A stretch of DNA of 64,000 nt from assembly GCA_948567375.1 (NCBI GenBank), contig OX419755.1:46629001-46693000 (forward strand), given 5' to 3'. The DNA comes from Lunularia cruciata (taxonomy: Eukaryota; Streptophyta; Marchantiopsida; Lunulariales; Lunulariaceae). Below the pieces are notes generated by a model. The model saw nothing but the letters and a program-made list of their open reading frames with translations, was not told where the DNA came from and did no database searches. Below, piece by piece: positions 1 through 11,588 of the stretch. Both the position numbers and the translations under genes were made by a program. Numbering within the stretch: position 1 is the stretch's first letter; each line of letters starts with the position of its first letter.

Positions 1-1997
1 CATATTGATGAAGTCAATGGTGGATTTGGGAAGTGGCTCCCAAAGACTCCTTCCCATGTGATATGTCCATCTATTTGTGGTAGTAATGCTCAATTCGTAT
101 GCCCAATTTCCCACTAAATAATTCACTGGTATGTAGGCTCCACTAAATGTGGTACACAAATCTAGTTGTACAAAAACTTGCTTGTACACACACCTCTTGG
201 TACAAGAACCACTTGCTATAGGAAATTTGGTACAAGCACCTTAGTTACAACAAAAATATGGTAGAAGAACACACCAGTACCAAAACTTTCTCCCATAGAA
301 GAACTTTTTAGCATGTGAAATCCCTAATCATGATATGAGAAGTACATTTGCAATATCTCCTTAACGTGTAATCCTCACTACCTTCAATCTTCACGGTTAG
401 TTCTCCTTTAATCTTAGCATTGCACAATAGAGATGAGAATATTTCTCTTCCTCTCTTCCATGATAATTTTTTGACAAAAGTCCCTCTTCTCAAACTAAAC
501 TCTCTAAAAAGATTCCTCTTGATACTTTGATAATTCTTGAACTGAAACCTTGACCCTTGAATTCTCTTGTCCTCAATTTATACTTCTTGACATGACTCTT
601 CTCACAAAGGCAACTCTTAAGTCATCAATATATTTCCTACTCTTTCAACAACATGTACTCTCAAAATTGTAGTCCCAAGGACAACAACCTAATGAAAGTC
701 ACATGATCCCATTGACAACAACCCTCAATGGATCCCAACATACTCAAGAGGGACTTGGCACCCAAAGTTTTATAAAACACAAAAAATATTTATACACTAT
801 CAATATCACAAAATTCTAGTTAGAGCAACTAACATTCCTACATTCTTGACATTCAGCCCAACATATCGCAATGCAAACAAGCACAAACTTACTTTTAAAA
901 TAATGTGCAAGCCAATGCATATCAATGCTTATAAGCTAATCCCAATGGAGCTTCAACATAAATACACCAATTTGAATCATAAAACACATGCAATTAAATT
1001 TCAATATAGTATAATATAATTTATAAAATATTTTTATTTTAATGATTTTACATTAAACTCTTTGATAAAGAATGAAGAATGCTCACTATACTTTTAAAAT
1101 TGATTAAGAAAACCCATGTTAATATATTTATTGTGGATTAAGAAGATCACGCACCTGAAGGTTAAAAAAAAACATTTTATTGCAATAATTCTTGTCTCCT
1201 CCTTACTTTGCTCAAGCCCCATCACAAGACCTTGGTCTAAAACTCTACCTCCTTTACAGAATCACCATCATCATCTAACCAAATATCTACTTTGTCTATC
1301 AAAAAATTATGCAAAAAAATTATGTATGTGTTATTACACATAAACTAATCTATTTCAACAAATATGCATTTCTCCCATGATGTTTTAGCTGTATCCTTAA
1401 TTCCATTGGAGAATGCAAGTGTGCTTTTAGCACTAAAATACAATGTTCATTCAACACTCTTGTTCTTGCCTGCAACGCATTTGTTGAACATGTGTTTTTC
1501 TTTTGTCCATGCTTGCACAAAAGAGTGCACAAGATATTTCATTGGAACCTAACCTTAATCACCAATTAGATATTGATTTTGGTTAAACACAAAACATGCT
1601 CCTTGCATATTCAAATCTGCCAAGAGAGGAGATTTCTTCACACATGTCATATCATGACAAGAGTTTAATATCTATGTCATCATACTAAGTATATCCACTT
1701 TGAGCACACAAACTCAATAAATAATGAAACCTTCACTACAAAAAATATACTTGTATCAAAGTTCAATCTAAATAAGCACTCAATAAGAAATGTATTTGAA
1801 ACTATGTTCAATACTCTTACTTCATTGTCTTACTTCCAATGAAGTGTATTATTCTTCTCTTATTGTTGCTTATTACTTGAATGTTGATTAAATAAGACCC
1901 CTTCTGATTGTAATATAATTCTCCATCCACAATTGGTCATTGTGCTAAAGGAAAAGAGTTCCATCAATGAGTCCTATTCAACCCTTTTTGAGTCAAA
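1..1997. other. AT-rich intergenic DNA without a gene
   Basis: I see no supportable coding region. Bases 140-290 hold several short copies of a GGTACAAG/TTGTACAA motif. The ORFs are short and unconserved. Confidence 0.6.
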
Positions 1998-2120
1998 TAA
2001 GGGGGAGATTGTAAGGCACTCTTCCTTGTTAGGCCGCTCTACTTCCTTTGCAAGAATACACCAAATGGTAGACATTAATTTTTTAGTGAATAAAATATTG
2101 GATCCTACATTAATGCGCTA
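1998..2120 (+). mobile_element. Possible Ty1-copia LTR retrotransposon remnant (polypurine tract plus LTR start)
   Basis: AATAAGGGGGAGAT at 1998-2010 is followed directly by TGTAAGGC. Plant Ty1-copia elements typically end their internal region with a purine tract of this form just before the TG of the 3' LTR. No partner LTR, tRNA-primer site or pol domain is visible nearby, so this is at most a fragment; the LTR end was not located. Confidence 0.3.
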
Positions 2121-3095
2121 GATATTCAAGCCCTTGGCTACACATGCCACATTCCCATTATGACCAAATCTATCCAATGCTATAACGACTTGAATCCAAA
2201 CTGGAGTTTTGTCTCTTTGGTGTGTTTTCCTAAAACTTAGATGCACTTTTATAATATCTTAAAGTGCATAAAGTGATTCTAAATCCATTCAAGTTAGTTG
2301 CTAAAGGCTTGAGTATCCAAATCTTGAAATATTTCAAAACAAGTCTTGAACTCAAAGTAATGTGTGATCTAGGTTGTAAATAACCTCACCGATTTAGCAA
2401 TTCACACCACCTTAATAACATGTCAAGAAATGCCCTCCTCAAAGTTCAATACCTTGAGGTTCCACTCAGGTCTGAGCTCCACTCATCACAGTCATTCTGC
2501 TCAATCAATTTTACAATATTTTTACTCAATTTCAGACGATCACTAATCTGTGATATCCCTCTCAAATACCCAACGTAATGGTTCTACGAGCACCTCAAAA
2601 TAACACCCAATACTCTTTCTATCAATCTACATGCAACATCACAATCACAATGGTGGAGGTAGACAAGCATGCTACCCTTTCTGTGTCTCTTGTGTTCTAT
2701 GATGAAAGCGTGACCAAGGATCCACCCACTCCAATTTGAACCATATATCCCCATTTATCATCTTTGACATTTCATTTAATATTTCCAAATCCCGATAACC
2801 CATAAAAATATGGGTTTACCTTTTCTTTTCCCATATAAATTCTATAGAATACTATCAACCACCCAACAAAAGATCTATTATTTTCACATCCCGCACTACC
2901 TAGCAAAATTTTGCACGTTTCCCTAAAATTCTTTATGGAAGGGTTGCTCGATTACTTACTATGGAAACTCTTCTATATGTGTTCATGCCAGTTCTTCGCC
3001 ACCCACAGGAGGGAAGTGCTAGTGCAGGAGGGACCAGTGTGAGCATGCCACGACATCACCATGACATATATGCGCTGCTTCTTGACTGGACAGCA
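2121..3095. other. Intergenic, no feature seen
   Basis: Mixed AT-rich sequence with no convincing ORF or repeat boundary that I can identify. Confidence 0.5.
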
Positions 3096-3141
3096 GTTTC
3101 CAGGTTTTAGTTTAAAGGTCCTTAAACTAAAACCCGGAAAC
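3096..3141. repeat. Inverted repeat, 20-bp arms
   Basis: Arms 3096-3115 and 3122-3141 (core GGTTTTAGTTTAA) pair with one mismatch around a 6-nt loop. It lies just beyond the 3' end of the retrotransposon fragment at 3207-3798 and could be a small fold-back element or an unrelated hairpin. Confidence 0.6.
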
Positions 3142-3186
3142 CCAAAATTCCTCTAGTCATAAGGATTGTTAGTATAGATCTTTATG

Positions 3187-3206
3187 TCCAAAGGGCACAC
3201 AAAGGT
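3187..3206. repeat. Target-site duplication, 3' side of copy A
   Basis: Matches 3799-3819 with one indel and one substitution; the shared core is AGGGCACACA. Confidence 0.75.
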
Positions 3207-3798
3207 TTAAAAGGCTACCGCGTAGGAAAAATGAAGGATGGGAAGACCCCATCAAGCCGTACAAGAGAGAGACAAAAAAGGTAACATGGGGCTAAGCCCC
3301 AATAGAGTTTGTATGAGAAATCTGCCCTACCGCACCTAAGATATCTGAGCTATGCAAGTCGTACGGTCTACACACAACTGGAGCATCCGAAGAAACATCA
3401 CCTAATGTGGTTGCTCTCCTATGGATTGCACCAGCCACTGCCCTCTGTAGAGCAATGGACACACATTGTCTAAAATATGCTACAAAGTATGAGAGTGAGA
3501 GTGGTACCCCCTGACGCCTAACATGATAAGCTCTTGCACACTCCCTGACAAATGTGTCAAATGCCGTGTCAATCACTCCATATAACTCCAAGGCTAGAGG
3601 AACAAAGAGGTGACCTCGCTGCATGCTCCTATACTTGGATACCTTGCAACTTGCTGCTGCACTTGCCGCCCATCCAGGGGGATGGGTAATCACTCCCTCA
3701 GAAACTGTATCCCGCGTAGGGTCCGTGACCACAACATCCGCTACTGTCACTTGATCATCTCCGACCAAGTATAAGTCTGCCCTGACATGTGTTGTCTA
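3207..3798 (-). mobile_element. REL-type non-LTR retrotransposon, 5'-truncated copy A
   Basis: About 590 bp of the 3' end of the element seen in full at 29.3-34.8 kb. It encodes the restriction-like endonuclease tail (ORF 3292-3768) and the 3' UTR, ending in element sense with CGGTAGCCTTTT. Nearly identical flanks, 3187-3206 on one side and 3799-3819 on the other, share AGGGCACACA with small differences and form a target-site duplication of about 20 bp. Truncation at the 5' end with a TSD is what target-primed reverse transcription leaves. This is the least decayed copy in the window. Confidence 0.82.
3292..3768 (-). pseudogene. Restriction-like endonuclease (REL) C-terminal domain of a LINE ORF, truncated
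   Basis: An open 158-aa stretch. VTVADVVVTDPTRD (Asp11, Asp16), then CKVSKY (Lys42, Lys45), then HLFVPLALELYG (Glu61) match the D...K..Y...F.P...E..G layout of the REL endonuclease in R2/CRE/NeSL/Utopia-like retrotransposons. It is followed by a helical tail (FDTFVRECARAYHVRR) and ends at NSIGA. The frame is still open, but the RT and zinc-finger parts are missing, so this copy is dead. The same peptide recurs at 34.3-34.7 kb and, broken, at 49.1-49.5 kb. The catalytic assignments are inferred from pattern, not alignment. Confidence 0.75.
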
Positions 3799-3819
3799 TC
3801 CAAAAGGGCACACAGAGGT
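3799..3819. repeat. Target-site duplication, 5' side of copy A
   Basis: Partner of 3187-3206, directly abutting the truncated 5' end of the element. Confidence 0.75.
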
Positions 3820-4759
3820 ACAAATCCTTTTACACTCCGTCCGAATTTACATCACAACAAGACTGTAATGATTAAGAGCTCGCCTGCTATTTCTCAAGTC
3901 TGCACCATGTTCTGAATGGCTCAATTGACAATCAGTACGTGGGTTCAGTTTGCAAATCCACAAGTTGTTGTGTCGTTATCCTTAATCTTGTTTCTTTGAT
4001 TATGGTTTACAAAAAGGATTCTTGTTTCTCTATTTACGTTTTATGCTCATAAATGATATTGCCTGTTTTTGTATTTGATATCTGATTTTAAAATTATGAT
4101 TTAAAGATATGTAACTATATTTAATGGAGAAGAATAGTAAATTTCCTTTGTGTATGCTTGTATACCATAAGGTTGATTGTTAGTGGGTTCTATAAGACTT
4201 CTGAATTTATATATATACTGTCTACCACTATATTCATTCACATTCGGGTTTGTGTTTTCTGCCATGTGGTACTCCATGGTTTGCTTATGGACAGGTGGGC
4301 CCACCTTGTCCATCACTTCATCCTGGGGCTGATCTTGCTTCTTTTCTTTGCCCTTTCTTGCAATGCGCAAAGTCTTCTCATGCTTTTCCTAACCCTAAAC
4401 CCTAAACTCATTGCTTCTCTGTTCCTTCCTTCACTTTGCCTCTGCTTTTCCTGTTTGAGTTGACCCGTCCCTTCATGTTCAACTTTCCACTCTTTGGTTG
4501 ATGCTTGCTTTGGTTTACTCGGTGAGCTTTTGGCCCCCTGTTTCTGTGGCAGATGAGGTGCTCTTTCCATGTGTCTTTGAACTTGCTCCCTACGGTGTCT
4601 TTGGATGTCAAACGACTTCTCCTTCTCGTGCCTTCTCTCTCAGCTCCTTACTGTTTCTTGGGTGATTTCACACAGTTAATTTACTGCCTTCTTCATTAGT
4701 TTGCATCATCAAGTAGCTTTGATAGTTTTTACTTGATTTTGATACTAATTTATTTTTTC
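3820..4759. other. Intergenic; telomere-like motif at 4388-4409
   Basis: No gene recognised. TAACCCTAAACCC followed by TAAACTC gives about two plant-type telomere units (CCCTAAA), too few to call an interstitial telomere. Confidence 0.45.
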
Positions 4760-5480
4760 CTTTCAGGTTTTAACTAGGCATGTCTTGAGTCCTTTACTTT
4801 CTCCTGCTCACAATTTCATATTCTTCCTTCGGATGCTGATTTATTTGCATTGCATAGTCATTCTGCTTATCACTATTGCTGCTCTTTGTTTGGATTTACA
4901 GCTTTATACATTATAGCCTTTCCCTTACCCTGAGCGGCATTGTTGGGAGCAGCCAAGTTTGCATTGACACTCATGAGTTTTGAGCAGAAACTTGGTACAA
5001 GGGGTATTGACACTTGCTCAACTACTTCAGCACTAAGTGAGGCATTGATGAAGTCACAATTGTTTTTGTGGAGATTTACTATGTCCACCTTCTACTTCCC
5101 TTACTGTTTAGTGTCACATGACTCAAGCATACACAACACTTGTTGCGATATACTTTATATCCTATCTTCTTTCACTTTGCTCTTGTTACACTTTCATATG
5201 TCTCTGCAGAAACCCCATCCATAAGCTCTCAAATTGTTCCACTCCTCTATTCCCTAGCTAATTCCCTCCCTATTATTCTTCCTTTGCTCTTTGCTTGCTT
5301 CATGATTTTGATTTATGGTATGACCTCATGTGTTGACAAGGTTCCTCCTACCCGACTACAACTTACGTCTTTGTTTTCATTGTTCGAGCACTGCTTATTG
5401 ATTACATAACGTTTTATATTTCTTGCATTTGTTTGCATAGTTGTTATCATTTTCAAGTTGTTTACCTGTACTTTAGATAA
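4760..5480. repeat. Dispersed repeat of unknown class, copy 1
   Basis: Shares recognisable blocks with 44120-44600, 44860-45320 and 48590-48720: ACTCATGAG...AAACTT, GTACAAG..GTATTG, TTGATGAAGTC, GGAG.TTTACTATG and TGACTCAAGC. On the minus strand the best conserved peptide is a form of EVVEQVSIPLVPSF, so the sense strand may be minus and the family may once have coded for protein. Boundaries are approximate. Confidence 0.55.
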
Positions 5481-5584
5481 GCTACTCTGAATTTGTTGCA
5501 ATTATGCCTTTGCTTCATGTTACATTCAATGCTTTCTACTTTACGGATTTATCACTATTCTAGCATTGTGCTTAATTTATATTT

Positions 5585-5645
5585 TGGTTACAGATCATAT
5601 GCATTTCATGAGTTCTGGATCACCAGTTCCCAAAACAGCTTCTGC
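5585..5645 (+). other. Short exon-like block shared with 52.5 kb
   Basis: After a splice-acceptor-like TTTTGGTTACAG comes an ATG with the frame MSSGSPVPKTASA. At 52500-52555 the related frame reads EIGSPVPQTASAPIS. The nucleotide similarity is about 45 bp and includes one indel. It may be a captured or duplicated gene fragment; function unknown. Confidence 0.4.
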
Positions 5646-7086
5646 TCTCATATACCTATATATAAAATTTTTATTAACTAAATTAGTATCATAAAAAACT
5701 TGGAAGCCATCAATGTCAGATTTTAAATTTTATACAACCTTTTTATGATTTGATAGAAAAATATATTAAGCAGTATCAAGAAAGACCAAAGAAAAGGAAA
5801 AAAAAACTTGATAAGATAGGTATTACTTTTGTGATTTTTTTTGATTTTATCATGTTTTACATTCTTGAGACATCATGCACAATATAACATATATTTGTGT
5901 TCTATAAATAAATAAACAGAAAAATTTTGGAACTGTTTTTTTATGATACCACCATAGAATTTAATCAGATATTTTCTTGTAAAATTTTAATATGTGCTGT
6001 GTGATTTTTATTATTATTTAGATAAATAATTATGAATTTATATTAATTTCATGAAGAAAATTACTACATTAATTTGAATTTATTTATGCTATTTTTATTT
6101 TATATTAGAGATAAATAAGTATGCATTTATACCAATTTCATGAGGAAAATAGCTAAATTAATATACTTAAAAGTTTAATTATTTATAAATTAATATTAAT
6201 AAATAAAATTATGTTTTATATTATTTTTCTAAAAATAAATTATTTTATGAACATTTATATTGTATCTTGTTCATAAACAACATTATCTTGTATGTACCTT
6301 TATTATAATCAAGTATCATTAGGAATAGTCCATTATTACGATAGTACCAAGTGGAAGTGCAGTAATATAAACATAATTTTTTTAGTAAAAAGAAGTGTTA
6401 ACTAACCATGTGATAAGATATCATAAAACTAATCATCTACAAGTCTTATTTTTACATATTGCACGTAGTGTTATTCAAGTTCCAAGAAAAATTAGGCACT
6501 ACTAAGGAAATTTCTTTAGTAAAAATTTATCAACCAAATAAAGCTAACATATAATTCATTTTACCCTTCACGTATTTTTATTTTTGAAAAAGGTAAAAAG
6601 AGCAAAAGTAAAAGTAACAGAACGAGAAAGGAAGAATAAAGTGAACTTGAAAGGATATACATGCAATTTAGAACAAAATACCGGAGAAAATATGATTTTT
6701 AATAGATAAATTAAGATACAAAAATGACTTAAAATATGTCTCTAATATACTATAAGTTAGCTGTACTTCTATTTTGAGATGACATGTACTTCTAGTTTGA
6801 TGGCGGTTGGATAGTTTGTCCTTAAGCTCTAGAGTTACTTTATCAAGTTAAAAAGTGTTACAAAACTTTCTGTTTGTTGATTTTTGTCCTTCTATTACTT
6901 TCTCAATTTGATTTCATAAACTACGTCACCTAATTTGGATGGAATCTAGTAAATTAAAATCATAAATCTTTCATATTTGATAGTTAATGTAAGTCATAAA
7001 CAACACAACTTGGAAAAAATTAGATAGTCCAGATGGTTAACTAGAATGAATGACATAACATTAAAATTTAATCATTATGAAACCTA
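5646..7086. other. Very AT-rich intergenic DNA
   Basis: Long A/T tracts, no ORF above background, no recognisable element. Confidence 0.6.
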
Positions 7087-7360
7087 GGAAAATTTAATTA
7101 ATATAGTACATCCATCCATCCCATGTAAATCTTGTTTAAAAAACAGTCTTCGCTTTCTTAATTGATAATATTGGCTTTGACATAGTTATCACCCTTATCA
7201 TACTTCGCATGTGCTTTTACTTGGGAAAATTTAATTAATATAGTACATCCATCCATCCCATGTAAATCTTGTTTAAAAAACAGTCTTCGCTTTCTTAATT
7301 GATAATATTGGCTTTGACATAGTTATCACCCTTATCATACTTCACATGTGCTTTTACTTG
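7087..7360. repeat. Tandem duplication, 137 bp x 2
   Basis: Copies 7087-7223 and 7224-7360 differ at one internal base (CTTCGCAT versus CTTCACAT). The near identity means the duplication is much younger than the surrounding sequence. It is non-coding. Confidence 0.95.
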
Positions 7361-8920
7361 GGATGGATGATCTTTTTAATTTAATTTCTTTTCTTCTATC
7401 TTAATTATAATTTGATTTGTGGTTTTGCTTAGTTGGATGATCTTTTTATTTGATCTTGGTTGTTTTGTAATGAGTATAATCTAGTTTTAGAATCCATACT
7501 GTCCAAATAAACTTTTGGAAATGGATACATTCATAATATATTGAATAGTTTTTGTATTTAGATTGGTTGAATAATCAATAAAAATAAATAGAAAGAAATA
7601 AAATTGATTCTATCTCATTTAAATATGTTAAGGTAATAGAATTTAATTCTTTTAATTAGGTACATGATACATACATACTAATTTTATACTTAGTTATGAA
7701 GGAATCTAAAATTTAATATGAAAAAATCTAGAATATGATCAGTCTCTCTTTTATATATGAGTAGATGTGAAATTTATTTGGTTTATTTGGCATAATGTTA
7801 TATCCCACATTCTGATTGACACTGATTTACTTATGTTATTATTTAGCTATTACTTTATGATATTTTCAGTAATAAGGTTAGAGATCTTATATCATTTGAA
7901 AGTGTTTGGTGATCAAAATTTAGATTTATTACTTACTAATTAGCATTACCACCAGAAAATATAATATATTTTCAAAATTGAATTTTCTCTTTTAGAAAAA
8001 AACCATATATTATATAAATAAGCTAACGAGATCATGTCCATTTATCAGATTTAGTAGACACTTATGATCACAACTAGAGTTGTATCTCGGAGAAGGGATA
8101 ACACTCCTATGTTGATTCGGTAGTGATACTTAAATCAACATATTTTCATATCTATAACTCTCTTTACATACTTAAAATTTCATTATTCATGTCTGTATAA
8201 AGCAGTCTATAAATTGTGAATTTTAAGAGGTTCTTTACCGCTTGGAATTCACATTGAAATTAAATTGAAGTATATATGAATGATAGAGAATGAAATCTAT
8301 ATTTTAAAAGTAATTTCTCTATTTCTATCAAAATTCGAATAAAATGAAGAGACTGCTTTTACAAACCCCAGATCTCTAACTTTAATAGATATTTGTATTT
8401 TGATCCCAGTCAACTCCATCGAGTCACCAACGCATTAATACATCTAGCATGAACATTATTTATCAATTTGAAAATATTTGGAAGAGAAAAAACGTAACAT
8501 AATAATATGTAATGACATGAATAGAAAAGAAAAAACCTACACTAATCATATTTAAAAATCATTAGGTGGTTATTTACCTCACAAAATTCTGCTATCTAGT
8601 TGGACCTTAAAAAGAATTGTCCTGTTTAGCTGTACTTTAATAATTGCGTAATTACCTTAATATTAATTTATTAAGACTCAGGAATTCCAACTCTATTTTC
8701 TTCTGTTTCTCGGGAGCTTGCCAAAGCGTTTTGCAATTATCTTAAACCAAGCTATCCTGTTTTAGAAATTGTATGAGGAAATGGATCCTTGCAGCAACTG
8801 AGATGACAGATCTGTAGTGCATGTCAAAACCCGTTGGACGAGGTAAACCGAAAGTACGCGTCTGGTTTAAAGGAAGATCGTAACGAAAATCTTACGATGT
8901 GAACCCGTGGTTTAACGCTC
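7361..8920. other. AT-rich intergenic DNA passing into the gene island
   Basis: No feature to about 8700. After that base composition becomes balanced and CpG frequent. Confidence 0.5.
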
Positions 8921-8923
8921 TTA

Positions 8924-9072
8924 TAGCAACTTCAGGTTATATACAGTTCAGAACCCCATTGGTTAACTCAATACGAGAAGCATTGACCTGCAATTGAACT
9001 CATCGATCTAACGGAGGTTGTAGCAACTTCATGCGATAGACCATTCAGAAACCCGCTGGTTAAATCAATGAA
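8924..9072. repeat. Diverged direct repeat, about 52 bp x 2
   Basis: 8924-8975 and 9021-9072 share TAGCAACTTCA, then CATTCAGAA.CCC..TGGTTAA.TCAAT. It lies upstream of the F-box gene. Confidence 0.6.
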
Positions 9073-9518
9073 TTTCCTAGCAGTACGAAGAAGATATGAC
9101 CCGCATCTCCTCATCGAGGTCAGAAAGGTATGGGAGTATTAGTGTAGTCCAGTCAGCAAACTGTGTTTCCAAACATGACTGAATATTCTCCAGCGTTCCT
9201 TTCACCCGCTGTATCTTGCACTCCCTTCCGGTAGGTTCGCGATCAGCTAAGACGAACATGACTGACAAAGAACCGGTACGTCCGAAACGGTATATTTCTA
9301 GTCCAGACCATAATAGATTTGCACCTTCTGTCTTGAACGGTAGTCTTTCACTTACCGGTCAAACGGGGAGGCATCACCTCAGTAACACCCTGGTGGCTCT
9401 TCTCCAATTTAACATCTCTTAGCATGGAGTCTGTTTCCTTCTTGTTCTATTGCTAGGTTCGCATCCTTCCTAGGAAATTCCGCTTCCAGGAAATCAAAGA
9501 GGTAGTACAAACTTCACA

Positions 9519-9994
9519 ACCACTGCACTCAGGTTTGGCCAATAATAATTTTCCTATCTTGCAAACAGTTTGTTGTTGTTTGCAGCTGAGTGGCATCCTC
9601 ATAATTGGGTAATAGGAAACTTTGAACATAATTTTACAGTTTGCAGCACTCCTACGGTAGCGATAAGCTTTGCCAACAAACAACCAAGCTACGATAATCA
9701 ATCTCCGGGCATGCATACACCATGGTCGAGCTATACTACTGCTTCTCCACTAGCGATGACGGAGCATTGACAGTAGGAAGTCATAGGCGGAGACGGAGTG
9801 CCGAGAATGGAAGGTCTAGCAAATTCAAGCTCTTATTTGTTATAACAAGATCACCACGGCTGCACTCTTGTTTGACCAAACACTTTCCACATCTAATACA
9901 TAATATGTTGTTGCTTGCAGCTGAATTGGATCCCCACAATTGAGTAGTAGGAAACAATGTACGGATGGCAACAGTCCGCAGCAGTGCTACTGTA
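9519..9994. repeat. Diverged direct repeat, about 140 bp x 2
   Basis: 9519-9659 and 9853-9994 align through TGCACTC, TTTG.CCAA, TTGTTGTTTGCAGCTGA, CCTCATAATTG/CCCCACAATTG, GTA.TAGGAAAC and GCAG..CTAC..TA. They are about 334 bp apart, both in the CpG-containing region upstream of the F-box gene. Function unknown. Confidence 0.65.
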
Positions 9995-11510
9995 CATCTC
10001 TCATGAGGCCTGCCAAGAACAGTGTCGAAACTGAAAGGTAAAACAAAGCTCCAACTACGTTATGTTGTAGAAGGCTAGAAACAAGCTTTAGCTCTTCTAT
10101 GAAGAGTTCGGTTTAGAACATTGTGGACATGCAGTCTCTGCAGTTACAGAGGGAAGGGTTGTAGCACGAGGAAGTTGAAAGAGATGGAGATGACATTAGT
10201 CTTGGAAGTTTAACAGCTTGTTTGTACCCAGTATCGAAAGGATATGGCCGACCGCAACTACTCTTTTCAAATCACCAACGGATGTGGCATCAGATCTTGC
10301 AGGACTAGGATGCACGTCGTTCAAATGCTCGCGTGCGGAAGATTGAAGGCTGTACGAGCGTTCTTTCACACAGTCAAGATTGACAACCTAACAAGCGATG
10401 GAAAGAACGGTAAGGGTGTTTGCTTTGATGAGGATCACCAAAAATTTCTGTAACATCCAAAATGCGAAGGGAACGGAGAAAATCTGTCCTGTCGTCAAAA
10501 CGGCACTTTGATGAGAGATTCCCGTGGTCGCAGAGTGGAACAGTCGCTAGGTAGCCTGATCGAGTCTAGAAATGCCGTGCAGTACTAGCTTCTTCATGTC
10601 CTGTCACCTGCCTTGATTCTATGAAGACCGCCCCCCGAAACTTTTCTGTGATTTCTCCAAACGCCTCCTTCGGCTCGCAGTCTGAGTTACGCAAGGTATT
10701 TTTTCTGCCGCTGGTTGGCGGAAGAGCTCTGGCTGGTGATCACACCACTGATCGGCTGGATTGTAAAAAACCGAAGAAACGTCAGCTGCGGTTGTGCGTC
10801 GCTCGATTTTCGTTTGGACTTGGAGCTCTAAGTTCCTCCTGATCTCTCTCTGTGTTTGAACTGTTTCCGCTACCGTCCTTATGATCAGAGTGTCACTTGC
10901 TTGCGGTTTTTATGGAATTACGGCTCAGCTGCTCCTCTCTTCTCAGTTTGGGATGCATGGATTTCTTGTATGGCAACTATGACCGGCAAGTTTGAACTTC
11001 TGTGACTATATTGGCTGGGCGAAGTAGGAACATCGTGACAACCTTCCTGTTGACGATAGTTCTGGCGTGCATACTACACTTAACTTGGCCTCACGATTCG
11101 GACTTCTTCGGACCACCGTAACCACTTGTTGCCATATCAAATTCTTAAGTTCTGAAAGTCGACCTCCGAACCGACATACGATTAAAAGCGGTAACTCTAA
11201 CAAGCGGAGCAAATTGACGCTGTCGCCGATCGAATTGGAAGCCTAGTCAGAGTTACATCAGCCGTAAGTACCGTAAAACATTCAAGGAGTTATCATCACG
11301 ACATATACGTGTGTGGTTGGAGAATACATTCGCAGTTTCGAAAAGAGATCAAAGTGTCTTCGTGTCATATAGCCGTTTCAGAAACGATGGTGAATATCCC
11401 ATGTTATTCAGCATCATTCAATTTCAGAAGATTAGACGCAGAGCAGAGTTTTGTGCCGAAGGCTCGAGTTAAGATTTTGATTGGAGGCTTATTACAAATC
11501 CGTCATGCTG
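9995..11510. other. Upstream region of the F-box gene, no gene recognised
   Basis: Balanced base composition with frequent CpG but only short ORFs (up to 73 aa) with no recognisable domain. It could hold promoter and untranslated exons of the F-box gene; I cannot place a transcription start. Confidence 0.4.
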
Positions 11511-11588
11511 TAGATATTTCTTGCATCTGGTATCTTTTCTTGTGAGACTCCAACGGGATACGATCGAGCTTCGGTAGATTGGGACAGG

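Noticed and set aside
4388-4409. Telomere-like CCCTAAA repeats
   Set aside because: Only about two units; similar short strings occur at several AT-rich sites (22.3, 24.3 kb) and fit chance or simple sequence.
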